From assembly GCF_040869045.1 (NCBI RefSeq), contig NC_090321.1, positions 91,494,603-91,558,602 on the forward strand: a stretch of 64,000 nucleotides of DNA, given 5' to 3'. Below, in pieces: positions 46,490 through 57,349 of the stretch. A program made the position numbers and the translations under genes. This DNA comes from Eurosta solidaginis (lineage: Eukaryota; Arthropoda; Insecta; Diptera; Tephritidae). A model generated the notes under the pieces. The model saw only the letters and a program-made list of their open reading frames with translations, was not told the DNA's origin and searched no databases. Position 1 is the stretch's first letter. Each line of letters starts with the position of its first letter.

Positions 46490-48001
46490 CTTGTTGACTA
46501 AATCCAATCGAATGATGGAATGAGATGCATCCGTATCTACACTCAGTAAACGTTCTTTTCCATCCACGTGTCCTCCGACAGTAAGATTGGTTGACCTTCT
46601 TCCAATTTGCGAGATAGAAATTATGGGGTATTCAATTGAGGGAGCCAGCTGTCGCCCCTTGCGGCTGACTTGCTTTAGTTTAACGATTGAGTGGACTTGG
46701 AGATTTGCTCATCTCCTACAGCTCTGCGTTTACGGCCACCCACATTGTTGGAACTATTGGGACCGGTGCTGCAATGTCATGCAATGTGACCTGGGTTGCC
46801 GCACTTGAAACATTTCATAACTCCGTCATTTTTCTGTTGTGATCCCTTCAGTGCTTCCAAAATTGTGTCTACCCAATCTGGTCTTTCCACTTCCACACGA
46901 TGAGCTTTGTATGCTGGTTTTGCGTATGTGGCTCGCTTCGTTTCGACGCCTCGTATGCCATATTTATAAAGCTCTGAAATTTTACCCTTTCGGTGTATTC
47001 CACGGGTGCGTCGGCATTCGCCAAATGTGCAAGCCTTTCGACATCTGACGCAAACTCCTGCAAAGTCTCATTAGCTTTGTGGTAGCGGTTTTGCAACTCT
47101 ATTTGGTATATCTGCTTCCTTTGTTCGCTTCCGTATCGCCTCTCTAGAGCGCTCATCAATGTTTCGTAGTTGTTCCGCTCTCCCTCGGGAATCGTCTATA
47201 GGATTTTAGCAGCAGATCCTTTCAATGCCACGAATAGTGCAGCAACTTTATCTTCAGACTCCAGTTGTTCACTGCTGCGGTCTTCTCAAACTAAATCTTA
47301 AACACCTGGAAAGGAACAGAGCCTTCGAGAGATGGAGTTTTTACCTTCGTATTGCTTGCTGAAACAACTGGGCGATTTAGTTGCAACTCCTGTATATGAC
47401 CTCACAATGTTTCAATATCGGCATCGATTTTGTCCTCGAGTTGCAAAACTTTTGTGTCCTGCGCCTCCATCTTTGAAGAAATACGTCATTCTTGCTCTTC
47501 AAGTTGTGCAGAGATCTGCGCTGAAATTTGTGCCGACATTTCGGATATTCGTGCCTCTTGTGCTTCAACATTCGATGTTATACGGTTCCCCTTCGATTCC
47601 AGTTGAGATGATATACGTTTCTCCTGTGATTCCAGTTAGGATGCCGTGTGTGTCTTCGGCTTTTCCAGTTGTGATGACATATTTGTGGATATTTGTGATG
47701 ACATTTCTCTTATGCGTCTTTCCTGGGTTTTGATTTTTGCCGATACCTGTGATAACAAAGCCAATATCGCATTATTCTCGCCGCCTGCGACTGGACTCGG
47801 ACTACCGTTCTTCTCTTAAATTTTTGTTGTGTTCTCGTCGCCATTAGGATGAAAGACATCATCATCCACATTAATTCTTTCCGACTCCATAGCGTCTCGT
47901 TGTCGTGCCTGAAGTTCGAGCTTATTGCTGGTTGTATTCAATCCACGGCTCTCCAACTCCTTCTTCAGTTGCTGGATCCTCAATTCACTCAACTTTGCCA
48001 T
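46490..48001 (-). pseudogene. gypsy gag and protease start, broken
   Basis: Starts MAKLSELRIQQLKKELESRG at 48001, then stops at 47816. A Gag core with RRYGSEQRKQIYQIELQNRY and NETLQEFASDVERLAHLANA follows at 47159-46869. The zinc knuckle is interrupted: after CFKCGNPGHIA a TGA (46777-46779) replaces the Arg codon. The protease active site reads V-D-T-D-A (46527-46541), where a Gly is expected after D-T. So both gypsy copies in this window have lost the invariant protease Gly, by different changes. Confidence 0.88.
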
Positions 48002-48043
48002 GTCCAAGTTGTATTCACAATCTTCGGAATTTATTCGACAATT

Positions 48044-48058
48044 CCACTTCTGACACCA
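48044..48058 (-). promoter_or_regulatory. primer binding site
   Basis: Minus-strand TGGTGTCAGAAGTGG lies two bases inside the LTR and fits the 3' end of an insect tRNA-Leu with its CCA (from memory of that tRNA). Confidence 0.7.
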
Positions 48059-48060
48059 AT

Positions 48061-48579
48061 TGTAACGAATTTAGTGCAATTCGGTTTATTTGCAACCTTC
48101 TGCTAACGTTCGAATCACTAAACTGTTGAATAAATAATTCCAACATTCAATAAAGCAAAATGGTCTTTATTAGACTACTTTCACAATAACACTTCTACTT
48201 CTCAACAGATAGCGTGCTTAAATCAAACTGACTGCCCTGCCACAGCTGGCGCTGCTTCTATACTCTTCGGTTTCCTCGTTTGCATATTTCTAGGCGTTTC
48301 TAGAATTTTCGACTTGTTTACCAGCTATAAACTCACCAGCTATAACTACAGATGCACTATTATAGCTTCTCGCATAGCCATATGCGCGTGTATATGTGAG
48401 TGATACTTCCATCGATGATTGCTTACTTTTGGGGTATCTCAGATATATGCATGTGTTTGTGCGTTTCTCTCCGCTGCTTGTATGGTCATAATGATTGATT
48501 TGTTTAGGTGCATACAAGTCACTGCTCAGTATCGGCTTAGAGATGATAGTATGCCTTAGTGTTGCTAAAATTCGTCACA
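48061..48579 (-). repeat. gypsy 5' LTR
   Basis: Minus-strand TGTGACGAAT to ATTCGTTACA, 519 bases. Flanked outside by ATAT (48580-48583), which also lies at the insertion point in the intact MITE. It differs from the 2030 LTR by many changes and a shorter middle, so the two are separate subfamilies. Poly(A) signal 'attcaataaag' lies near 48147 on the plus strand and may be by chance. Confidence 0.9.
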
Positions 48580-48634
48580 ATATAATTGAGCCATGCGTAA
48601 CTGACGTTCAAATCTACTCAATAAACACACTTTT

Positions 48635-48995
48635 GGCGGCCGCCGTGGTGTGATGGTAGCGTGCTCCGCCTACCACTCCGGAGATTCTGGGTTCACGCCC
48701 CGAGCAAAGCTACATCAAAAATTTTAGAAACAATTTTTTTCAATTAGAAGAAAATTTTTCTAAGCGGGGTCGCCCCTCTGCAGTGTTTGGCAAGCACCCC
48801 GAGTGTATTTCTGCCAGGAAAAGCTGTCAGTGAAAACTCATCTGCCTTGCAGATGCCCTTCGGAGTCGGCATAAAACAAGTAGGCCCCATCCCGCCAATT
48901 TTTAGGTAAAAATAAAAGGAGCACGACGAAAATTGGAAGAGAAGCTCGGCCTTAAATTTCTTCGGACGTTATCGCGCCTTACATTTATTTATTTT
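48635..48995 (+). mobile_element. tRNA-derived SINE, copy 2, full length
   Basis: Head 'ggcggccgccgtggtgtgat' with A box and 'tgggttcacgccccg' B box (internal RNA polymerase III promoter), body, then 'ttatcgcgccttacatttat' and a TTTA-rich tail. Flanked by AAACACACTTTT (48623-48634) and AAACACATTTT (48996-49006), a target duplication of about 11 bases. It sits inside the broken MITE, so it is younger than the MITE. Confidence 0.93.
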
Positions 48996-49160
48996 AAACA
49001 CATTTTACAAGGTTGCATTTTCAGTTTAAAACAATGTATTACGCAATTTTTTTTTAAATTGGCAATTTATTATTACAACTTATTATATGATAAGATGCGT
49101 AATAAATTGCCCAAATGGTATAAATTGCCAATTTGGTGTGTTTTTTGTACATAGTATTAG

Positions 49161-50286
49161 GCTGACGGACGGATGAGCAATCCTGACATTAACACTGAGA
49201 CTACCGATTTTTTCGGTTGACTAATTCGATACTTACAAAAATAATAACTCAGCCAAGTCGATGCAAAATTTATGTGCAAAGAGTTATGGATCCTAAAAAG
49301 TAATTCTGGAATAAATACGCGTCGTTTGGATACCTCACTAAAAAATGTATAATTCCAAATTGTATGCGAGAATAGTCAAATCTACAGACTATTGTTGCTT
49401 TCTATATGCAGGTGTGATTAATTAGAATGGGCATCAGTTTTTTTGACGAGAAGTATATATATGCAATATCAGTACAATGAAAGAAATGGTGCTAGTAAAA
49501 TCAAAAAAATTGGTTCTCTTGTTCTTGGCTTAACGGAGATTCGGTGAAGTTGATCGAATTATGGTTAATTCGACAGAGTTCTTTGTCAAACGAACAATTT
49601 GAATTTACTGTGCAAAAAATATAAGATACAGGGACACCTATCTATCGGGTACAATTTTGCAACTTCTCGTCACAACGAAATGCAAAATTGCGCCCTCTTG
49701 TTGCAAAAGTGTTGTTTGAACGAACAGGATTTTTCCAAAGTTAGTAACATTTTGTTCCAAGTTTTTACGAATTTTCACTCACGCGAACGAATTTAATAAT
49801 ATCATAAAAAACATCCTTTTTTAATGTTGATGTTTTCGACAACATAAAAGTTTGAGTTGTTTTGGAATCGTTTCAACTTAAAATGTTACGAAAATTAAAC
49901 TTGCCGAATTACATGTGAAGTTACTCCAGTGGTGAATTACCTTCTAGCGATTTGATTCTTTACTTTTCTATAACTTACAAGTTCTCTATTTAAAATGTTA
50001 TGTCAGACATTTATACAAGTTTTGTTCGAAACAATCAAGTGTGGCGACTACATGCGAGAGAAGAAATTGAGAATGAGCTGAGCTGCAACTGAAAGAATTG
50101 AGAATCAGTTTTGTGACTACTATTTTTATTTCTATTTGCAAAGCGAAGTTCAAAACTATAAATTAAATTAATTATAAAATATAAAATTTAGTGAAAGTGC
50201 ACTTATTAAAACAGAATAATAAAGTGTATAATGTTTAATGTGTGCCAGCATATTTGATGTATCCCAATTGACGTTCGGTTAGTAAG
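49161..50286. other. unassigned sequence
   Basis: No gene or repeat recognised. Confidence 0.45.
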
Positions 50287-50647
50287 TGCCACCGTGGTGT
50301 GATGGTCGCGTTCTCCGCCTGCCACACCGTATGCCCAGGGTTCGCACCTCGTGCAAAGCAACATCAAAATTTTATAAATCTGGTTTTTCAATTAGAAGAA
50401 AATTTTTCTAAGTGGGGTCGCCCCTCGGCAGTGTTTGGCAAGCGATCCGAGTTTACTTCTGCCATAAAAAGCTCTCAGTGAAAACTTATCTGCCTTGCCA
50501 AGCCGTTCGGAGTCGGCATAAAACATGTAGGTCCCGTCCGGCGAATTTGTAGGGAAAATCAAGAGGAGCAAGACGCAAGTTGGAAGAGAAGCTCGGCCTT
50601 AGATATCTTCGGAGGTTATCGCGCCTTACATTTATTCATTTATTTAT
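50287..50647 (+). mobile_element. tRNA-derived SINE, copy 3, full length
   Basis: Head 'gccaccgtggtgtgatggtc' with 'cagggttcgcacctcg' as B box; body and 3' end match copy 2 closely ('ggtcgcccctcggcagtgtt', 'aagctcggccttagatatct'). Ends with a TTTAT-rich tail. The first bases ('ggcggcc') are lost or changed. No clean target duplication seen. Confidence 0.92.
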
Positions 50648-51179
50648 GTATATGGCAACATAGGTACTATCGTACAAAGTTGTCGCAACAACTTTTTTTG
50701 TTCATTTGACTGCTAAAACGGTCAATTACGAATCAACGATTTGTGCGTAGTTGATTCAACATCTTGTTGCGATGGATAAAAATTAACAGAAATTTCGGGT
50801 GAATTGACCCGTTTTTTGGTTGATTTTACCAGTCTTTTTCTTTCAGTGTAGTATTAAATACTAAACTTTGTAAAAATAACAAGAAAGTCCCTTAAGTTTG
50901 GTATATGTTTTTTTTTTTGTTGGTAATTAAAGAACTCGCTCGCAATTAAGTAACTTTGAACCTCTTCAACACTGCCCACGTCTTTTTATTAAAATTTTTT
51001 CATTCAAGTCTTTTCATTTTTTTTTTTTTCAGAGACGGAAAATAATAATTTTTTTTTTTTCGGAGTCGAAAAATTCTTGGTCAAAAAATTGTCCTAGGTG
51101 AAAATGTTTGTGGTCCCAAGTATCCCAATATCATGTCGAACCATGCATTCTTTTTATTTTTCGAACTTTTTCGATAAAA
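50648..51179. other. unassigned AT-rich sequence
   Basis: Several long T runs; nothing else. Confidence 0.45.
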
Positions 51180-51520
51180 GTCCACATATAAAAGTAAAAT
51201 CTGTATTTTTATTTTTTGAGTCCGATAGAACTAGTAAAACTGGGGCTTTTAAAAATAAAAGTCCGGAAATAAAAGTTAAATCCGAACTTTTATTTTTAAA
51301 GGCCACAATAAAAGTCCGGCTTGATAACAAAAAAACGGCTTATCTGTATTAAATTTTTTTTTATTTCGGATAAGCCGTTTCTTTGTTATCAAGTGGGACT
51401 TTTATTTTGGCCTTAAAAAATAAAAGTCCGGATTTAACTTTTATTTTTAAAAGTCCGAATTTAAATAGTTCTATCGGACTCAAAAAATAAAAATCAGAAA
51501 ATAATTTTATCTTGATCCAA
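51180..51520. repeat. fold-back palindrome
   Basis: Arms of about 150 bases (about 51190-51345 and 51362-51515) are inverted repeats, with landmarks 'ttttttgagtccgatagaac' against 'gttctatcggactcaaaaaa' and 'acggcttatc' against 'gataagccgt'. The centre is under 20 bases. Each arm itself contains repeated 'aataaaagtcc' blocks. A fold-back transposon or hairpin MITE is likely. Confidence 0.88.
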
Positions 51521-51975
51521 ATATATTTAAAGTCCAATATTAATAGTTTTGCAAGGAATTATATTATAAAGGGAATAACAGTTTCAGCCCGTGTTTTTTA
51601 TTTTTTTTGAGATTATCTTAAAAAATTTGTAAATTATAAATTATTCGAAATTTTCTCATCCACAACAACTCAAAGAAAGACCAGAGTTGGGGGTAGTGTA
51701 TTAATTCACCAGCCTTCACTCACAGTTGAGTGGTAATGCAAAAAAATCAGCCTCACTCAGCGATGCCGTCCATAGCAAAAAAGCAGTAAAGTGTAAAAAG
51801 TGAAATCAGAGAAATATGAAGTAAAAAGCATAATTTTTCAATTATAGAAAAATTAAAAACAATAATTATCAATAAAATAAAATTGTTATAGGCCTTGATA
51901 TCGAATTCGAACCTCAAAATTTATGAATTTTTAACTATTAAGTGACTCTTGGAAGGCCATTATTCAGGATCGACG
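51521..51975. other. unassigned sequence
   Basis: Around 51840-51915 'gaaaaattaaaaacaataat' and 'ataggccttgatatcgaatt' faintly recall the inverted piece at 31501-31600. No gene. Confidence 0.4.
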
Positions 51976-51979
51976 CACA

Positions 51980-52850
51980 GGGTCTCGAGATATAGGCCAA
52001 AACGTGGAACTCTGTACCCCTGGAATGTGTTTATAGAATATGGACAACAAATGAAAGCTGTTGATGAGTGCTTTAGTAGAGGGTAATTTTCATATCCCTG
52101 GGTGACTAGGGTCTCGAGATATAGGCCAAAACGTGGACCCGGATACCCCTAGAATGTGTTTATAGGATATGGATATCAAATGAAAGCTCTTGATGAGTGC
52201 TTTAGTAGAGGGTAATTTTCATACCCCTGTGTGACTAGGGTATCGAGATATAGGCCAAAACGTGGACCCGGATACCCCTAGAATGTGTTTATAGGATATG
52301 GATATCAAATGAAAGCTGTTGATGAGTTCTTTAGGAGAGGGTAATTTTCATACCCCTGGGTGACTAGGGTCTCGAGATATAGGCCAAAACGTGGACCAGT
52401 GAACGCCTAGATAGTGTTTTTACATTATGGGTATCAAATTGAAGCTGCGGATGAGTGTTTTAGTACAGGGTAGTTTTCATACCTCTTGGTGACTAAGGCT
52501 CGAGATATAGGCCAAAACGTGGATCAGGGTAACACTAGGATGTGTTTTTACATTATGTATATCAAATTGAAGCTGTTGATGTGTGCTTTAGTACAGAGTA
52601 AGTTTTATGCCACTGGGTGACTAGAGTCTGAAGAAATAGGCCAAAACATGGACCCGGATACACCTAGAATGTGTGTTTACATTATGGGTATTAAATAGAA
52701 GCTGTTGCTGTATGCTTTAGTACAGAGTAAGTTTTACACCGCTGGGTGACTAGGGTCTCGAGATATAGGCCAAAACATGGACCCGGATACTTCTAGAATG
52801 TGTGTGTATTATGGATATCAAAAGAAAGCTGTTGCTAAGAGCTTTAAAAT
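51980..52850 (+). repeat. 129-bp tandem array, about 7 units
   Basis: 'ctcgagatataggccaaaac' or close variants recur at about 51984, 52113, 52242, 52371, 52499, 52628 and 52757, a 128-129-base period. Units contain 'gatatggatatcaaatgaaa' and 'gatgagtgctttagtagagg'. They are related to the 130-bp units at 17930-19365 in order and wording. Confidence 0.93.
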
Positions 52851-53044
52851 AATTTTCATTGTGATATTCGATTAAGTCGCATCAACCTGGCAACACTGAT
52901 AAATATGCATGCGAGGCAGAAATAAAGACATGAATTAATAATACCCACATACCTATTTACATACGTCCTATTCGATTTGCCTGAAATTTGTTATAAAAAT
53001 TTGCCGATATTAGTATTTACGATGCTTTTTCTGGGAAGTAGACC

Positions 53045-53330
53045 AAAGACGGACTGGGACTTGGATCAGGACTAAGACTGGGACTGAGACTAAGACTGAG
53101 ACTCGGAGTGGGGCTGATACTGAGACTTGGAATGGGACTGGAACAAAATACATACCACCCTCTGGGATTGGCAATAAGATATGAAGAAGAATGAGAAAAA
53201 CTTGAGAGAAGAGAAAAGAGAGAAGGAGACTGAGAAAGATAGAATGAGATAAAGATAGAATGAGATAAAGATAGAATGAGACGAATATGGAGATAGATGA
53301 AGCGAAAAATACGGAGGGAGGAGTGAATAC
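53045..53330. repeat. low-complexity purine-rich stretch
   Basis: (gggact/gagact)n-like hexamers at about 53050-53130, then GA-rich sequence with two copies of 'gatagaatgagataaa'. Its complement gives a spurious Ser/Phe-rich frame. Confidence 0.8.
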
Positions 53331-53399
53331 AAAGATTAGGAAAAAGTGTAGAGGGGGGAGGGCAGAGTTAGACGGAAAAAGCTTATTAATTTGTATGCA

Positions 53400-53441
53400 G
53401 ATAGACCAAATTTAGGGTAGAACAACGTCTGCGGGTCTGCT
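53400..53441 (+). other. possible Helitron 3' end
   Basis: 'aacaacgtctgcgggtctg' followed by CTAG and then T resembles known insect Helitron 3' termini (hairpin then CTAGT). No matching TC-type 5' end was found upstream, so the extent is unknown; it might include the 129-bp array. Confidence 0.45.
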
Positions 53442-54517
53442 AGTATTACATAATTCTTTTCGGAGCCTGGACTAATACGCGAACTGACTTCTTGTTTTGT
53501 AAACCAAAACGCACTAAAAGAGATTTACTGCTCCTTTTTATTTATTTTCCATATTATTTATATGGTATTTTATTTTTAAAGTATAGCATTTGTATGTGTA
53601 ACCGAATTTCAGAGAAAAAACGTAGTAATGTCTATTTTATACTGTTTTCTCTCCTTGAAATATTAATTCAATCCTTTTTTGGTTTTGAATTCTAACAAAT
53701 TTTTTAACTTGTTTTATTTTTAAACTCGCATCTTTAACGATACATTTTTTAGTTACAAAGTAAAATGAAGTCATAGAGACTTATTCGCATAGAAATTCTT
53801 AAAAGGCAGTAAGTGAACTCACTTCTTCCTTGCAATAATAATATAAAATATCGCGCTGTAAGATTCGTGATCGAAATCATTTTTTTAAATCGCAATTGCT
53901 ATAAAATTGGCAATCGGATTAGGGAAATACGTCAAATGGTGGCTGCCAGTACTAATTAGATCCATAACTTATTATCATTTTAACCAGCTCTGCTCAACAC
54001 CTACATACTTATAGCACTCTTATTTTTGTTGGGCCTGAAGAATAGGCACAGATACAAATTCACACTTTGAATATAAAAAATATTTTCATAGCACTCACAT
54101 ATGCCCTCAAATATAAAATCGATTCATACGAAAGTAGTAAGTGCAAAGAAAAAGCATTTCAGTATGATTTAATTCAAAATTTATTCATTAAGGGGACCAA
54201 CAAAATTCTGCAAACATTTAAAATATTTTTTTTTTTGCAATTTAAAAAATTTTAGTTTACAAATAATTTTGTATAGTTATGTATGTATTGTGTTTTGCAC
54301 TTCAATACATACCTGTTAAATTCCAATTACAATTATCAATTGATGCAATTGGTTTATATTCTCTAATTCATTAAACAATTAGAAATAGTTCAACTAAATC
54401 CCATTAGATAATTGAAGTTTTTATTCTAATGGTAAATTAATGCAATTAGTTGCCATTAGCAAAAAAAATTGGGTTACCTTTATAATTAGAAAACTAATTG
54501 AATTAATTCGAGCTAAT
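53442..54517. other. unassigned AT-rich sequence
   Basis: 54314-54520 is full of 'aattag/ctaatt' patches that can pair with each other and abut the cut end of the LINE RT at 54518. No gene. Confidence 0.45.
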
Positions 54518-55810
54518 TTAATATCTAATTGCAGCTTCTAAATTGTGTTGAAGGTCAGTACTTCTGTGGCTTAGCAGACAGACATCGTCTGCATATTCTA
54601 AATCCCCTAGCTGAGTGAAAGGCGTCCATTGTACACCGTGTCCACCATTTTCTGCGTTCCTCATAATCTCGTCTAATGCCAAGATAAACAAGAGCGGCGA
54701 GACTATGCATCCCTGTCGCACCCCGCTTTTAATTTCGAAGGGTTCTGAGAGGCACCCATCGTGACTGACCCGGCACTTAAATTCGGCATACATTGCCTTT
54801 ATAATGTTGATTATTTTATTGGGCATCCCGCGTTTTCGTAGTATTTCCCAAATATATTTCCTGTCGAGACTATCAAAAGCCTTTTTAAAGTCGATAAAAA
54901 GTAAATAAGCTGATGTTCTGTATTCACAGCATTGTTCAACAATGATTCGGACGGTATTTATTAGATCAACACAGGATCGGTTTTGTCTAAAGCCAAACTG
55001 ATTTTCTCTTAGAGTTCCGTGCACCGCCTCTTGAATTCGGGACAGTAAGATCGTGGAGAACACTTTGCTAGGAATTGAGAGTAAGGTGATACCTCTGTAG
55101 ATGTTACAATCAGAGGTATCTCCCTTTTTTGCGACTTTTACAAGTATGCCTTCATTCCACTGACGAGGGTAGGATTCTTCTTCCCATACCTGACGGAAGA
55201 TTGGAAGTAAGGTTTCAGCTGCGGTATCTGGATCTGCTATGAGGTATTCAGCATATATGTCATCAGTTCCTGGGGCCTTGCCCTTTTTTAAGGACTTGAT
55301 TGCTGAAATTATTTCATTTTTCGTAGGGGGCGCGCTGTTTACCCCATTGAAGTGGGGTTGGTTGTTGTAGTTTGCAGCAATTGTGTTGGAATTTAAGGTC
55401 GCTTCACCTACAGGATTATTTAATACTTTCTTGAAGTGTTCCACCCATACACTCATTTGTTGTTCGCTTTCAGTAATAAGATTTCCGTTTAAGTCTTTTA
55501 CTGGTTTTTGACCACTCCTGTATTTTCCGGTGAGTTTCCTACTAATCTCATAGAGTTCCCTCATATTATTTAATCTGGCTGCCGCTTCAGCTCGACTAGC
55601 TAATGTGTCAGCCCATTCCCTCTTGTCTTTTCTAGCAGACTTCTTAATTAGCTTGCATTTTTCTTTATACCTTGCGGATAACTGCCTTGCTTCCTCCGTG
55701 TCATTGTTGTTCGTCCGTCTGAGAAGCGATTCTTTAATTTTCCACCGCTGTTCAATAAGTGTCCACGTATTATTTGTTAGCCATACTTTCTTTGGATAGC
55801 ATACATACAT
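54518..55810 (-). CDS. LINE reverse transcriptase, open but truncated
   Basis: A 430-codon minus-strand frame without stops. After a basic linker region (residues 1-110) come SLKKGKAPGTDDIYAEYLIA, GDTSDCNIYRGITLLSIPSK, ENQFGFRQNRSCVDLINTVR, YLLFIDFKKAFDSLDRKYIW with the first catalytic Asp, SGVRQGCIVSPLLFILALDE and LGDLEYADDVCLLS with YADD at 54584-54595. All RT catalytic residues are present. The protein stops just after NLEAAIRY, so the thumb is missing, and no endonuclease lies upstream. Loss of the 3' end is unusual for a LINE. Its clade (RTE, CR1 or other) I cannot fix by eye. Confidence 0.88.
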   Translation of the reverse strand: MYVCYPKKVWLTNNTWTLIEQRWKIKESLLRRTNNNDTEEARQLSARYKEKCKLIKKSARKDKREWADTLASRAEAAARLNNMRELYEISRKLTGKYRSGQKPVKDLNGNLITESEQQMSVWVEHFKKVLNNPVGEATLNSNTIAANYNNQPHFNGVNSAPPTKNEIISAIKSLKKGKAPGTDDIYAEYLIADPDTAAETLLPIFRQVWEEESYPRQWNEGILVKVAKKGDTSDCNIYRGITLLSIPSKVFSTILLSRIQEAVHGTLRENQFGFRQNRSCVDLINTVRIIVEQCCEYRTSAYLLFIDFKKAFDSLDRKYIWEILRKRGMPNKIINIIKAMYAEFKCRVSHDGCLSEPFEIKSGVRQGCIVSPLLFILALDEIMRNAENGGHGVQWTPFTQLGDLEYADDVCLLSHRSTDLQHNLEAAIRY

Positions 55811-56515
55811 TATACTAAATAGGGTTGGTCACAAACGAAATAAAAAATTAAAACCAAGTCCACCCCTGAACTTGAAGCTTATGTTGAGAGTTTCTCGGAT
55901 ATTTGTTAAAACTTTTTTTTCCGAAATAACCTTTCTAAATAACTTTAATCTTTCCATGAAAAGGGCTCTCCATGTATTCGTAATTAGATGATACGCTTGT
56001 ATGAGTTTGCGAGAGTAAAGTTCTTCTTGGATTAATTTGAAAGCCGAGTACTCGAAATCTTATTTTTAATGAAATAAGGGACTATAACCGAATTCAGCTG
56101 TATAGATTGCCTTTAGTTGCTTTATTGCTTTCTTTTAAGACTTGGCAAATTTTATATACGCAAATTGCAGTGGCTTTCACATTTACACACATACGCGTAC
56201 TTATAATCGCACATTGTTTGTTTCCTTTTTCCTGATTTTGTCGTCGCACTTTTCTTACAGCATCTTATACTATTTTCACACAGACGGCTTATTGAATAAT
56301 AAAGGCAATTTTCTACATTAAGACGCTTATTGAGCTCAATCTTCCCTACAAAATTCGAATCTATTATTATTTCATTAGTAGCTAATCGAATGCCTAATGA
56401 AGTCAAAAGCACAATGCAACTCTGTTGGCAGCGTTCCGCTTCCGTTTCCGCTTCTTAGTTTTTGGTGTGTTCAGTGCTTAAAAATGTCATTTGTCAAAGC
56501 AAATGTCATTGTCTG
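55811..56515. other. unassigned sequence
   Basis: An 86-codon minus frame at 56152-56412 has no known motif. Nothing else recognised. Confidence 0.45.
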
Positions 56516-56697
56516 CATGGCGGAACGATACAAGTTGGCCGCTTCGAACAGCTGATTATAACCTTTTTTAATTGATTTGATACATCAACTACCGGCGCAG
56601 TACGATTTTGACATTTGTCCATCGAATTTACAAGTACATGGAATTTTTTTGTTTGTAGGTATGTCACCATGCTCCCACCTTGTATCGTTCCGCCATG
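56516..56697. mobile_element. hAT-type MITE, copy 2
   Basis: 182 bases, ends catggcgg / ccgccatg, flanked by ATTGTCTG on both sides (56508-56515 and 56698-56705), an 8-base duplication. Homologous throughout to 32485-32677 ('gatacatcaactaccggcgc', 'cacctt gtatcgttccgcc' without the gap). No coding capacity. Confidence 0.93.
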
Positions 56698-56904
56698 ATT
56701 GTCTGTCTCATCCTTCATACTAATCGAGCAGTTACTTCTGTGTGAAAGCAAAAAATTTACGATTTCATTAGCAGGTGAAATGAGATCATTAAGTTTCTGT
56801 GTGAAAACAGTATTATTCTGTATTTTTAAACGGTTTTATTTAGCTTGACTTGACATGCAGGCCGCACGGCCGCATGCACGGCCGTTGTGAACGAATTTTG
56901 TAAT

Positions 56905-57150
56905 TGAAATTTAAGTAACTTCCCGATAAGCTACAAGCTTGAAACTTGGAATATAGTGAAATAATAAAAAAAATCACCGCTAGGTGGCGCAAGGATCGAG
57001 ATATTCACAAAAATCGTATTTGTGTTTCGATTTGTTCCATATTTGGAACACATAATACATACATGAATAGAAAGTGACCTATGATGTCCGATTTGGCTCA
57101 TATTTGGAACAAATATTACATACAGTCCGGTAGAAGTGACATCAAAATAT
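56905..57150 (+). repeat. block beside the helicase fragment, copy 2
   Basis: Matches the complement of 1499-1860: 'cccgataagctacaagcttg', 'gctaggtggcgcaaggatcg', 'tatgatgtccgatttggctc'. One repeated unit fewer than in copy 1. Confidence 0.75.
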
Positions 57151-57151
57151 T

Positions 57152-57325
57152 TTGGAGTTGAAGGAGGGACAAGCATACGTGGCGCAGAGTCGAGTAAAGT
57201 CTTTGGAAATATTATGTATTGAGGACTTAGATTGTAACAAATTGTCAGAAAAGAGTCCTTGTAATAATGAGTCACTAAATGAACTAAATAGAATGAGAAA
57301 TAATAGGCAATTAAATAAAGACTAA
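57152..57325 (+). pseudogene. PIF1-type helicase C-terminal fragment, copy 2
   Basis: Reads LELKEGQAYVAQSRVKSLEI then IEDLDCNKLSEKSPCNNESL and ends RQLNKD with TAA at 57323-57325. It is the sister of 1289-1498 and keeps the likely ancestral stop. Only the last helicase motif is present. The order repeat block, helicase tail, palindrome is the same in both copies, which supports one mobile unit that picked up or kept the 3' end of a helicase gene. Confidence 0.7.
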
Positions 57326-57349
57326 AAACTTGAAAATAAAATAATTAAA

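Larger units (their letters stand above)
43448..48579 (-). mobile_element. Ty3/gypsy-type element, near full length, 3' LTR deleted
   Basis: Read on the minus strand: 5' LTR (48579-48061), primer site, gag, CCHC, protease, RT, RNase H, integrase and the start of the integrase tail, then a break at 43448 into MITE sequence. The PR-RT-RH-IN order is that of gypsy elements. The 3' LTR and last ~300 bases are lost. It is the same broad family as 2030-5694 and shows what that copy lost. Many stops and frame changes mean it is not functional. Confidence 0.92.
43390..49160 (-). mobile_element. MITE, family M2, broken copy
   Basis: Pieces at 43390-43447, 48580-48634 and 48996-49160 match, in reverse, successive parts of the intact MITE at 35837-36364. 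Landmarks: 'acataaaactttgaaatttg', 'gccatgcgtaactgacgttc' and 'tggtataaattgccaatttg'. The first gap holds the minus-strand gypsy element and the second gap the SINE. Part of the MITE middle is missing at the gypsy 3' side, so a deletion removed both element ends there. Confidence 0.85.

Noticed and set aside
53090..53332. Ser/Phe-rich 80-codon minus-strand frame
   Set aside because: It is the complement of a GA-rich simple-sequence stretch.
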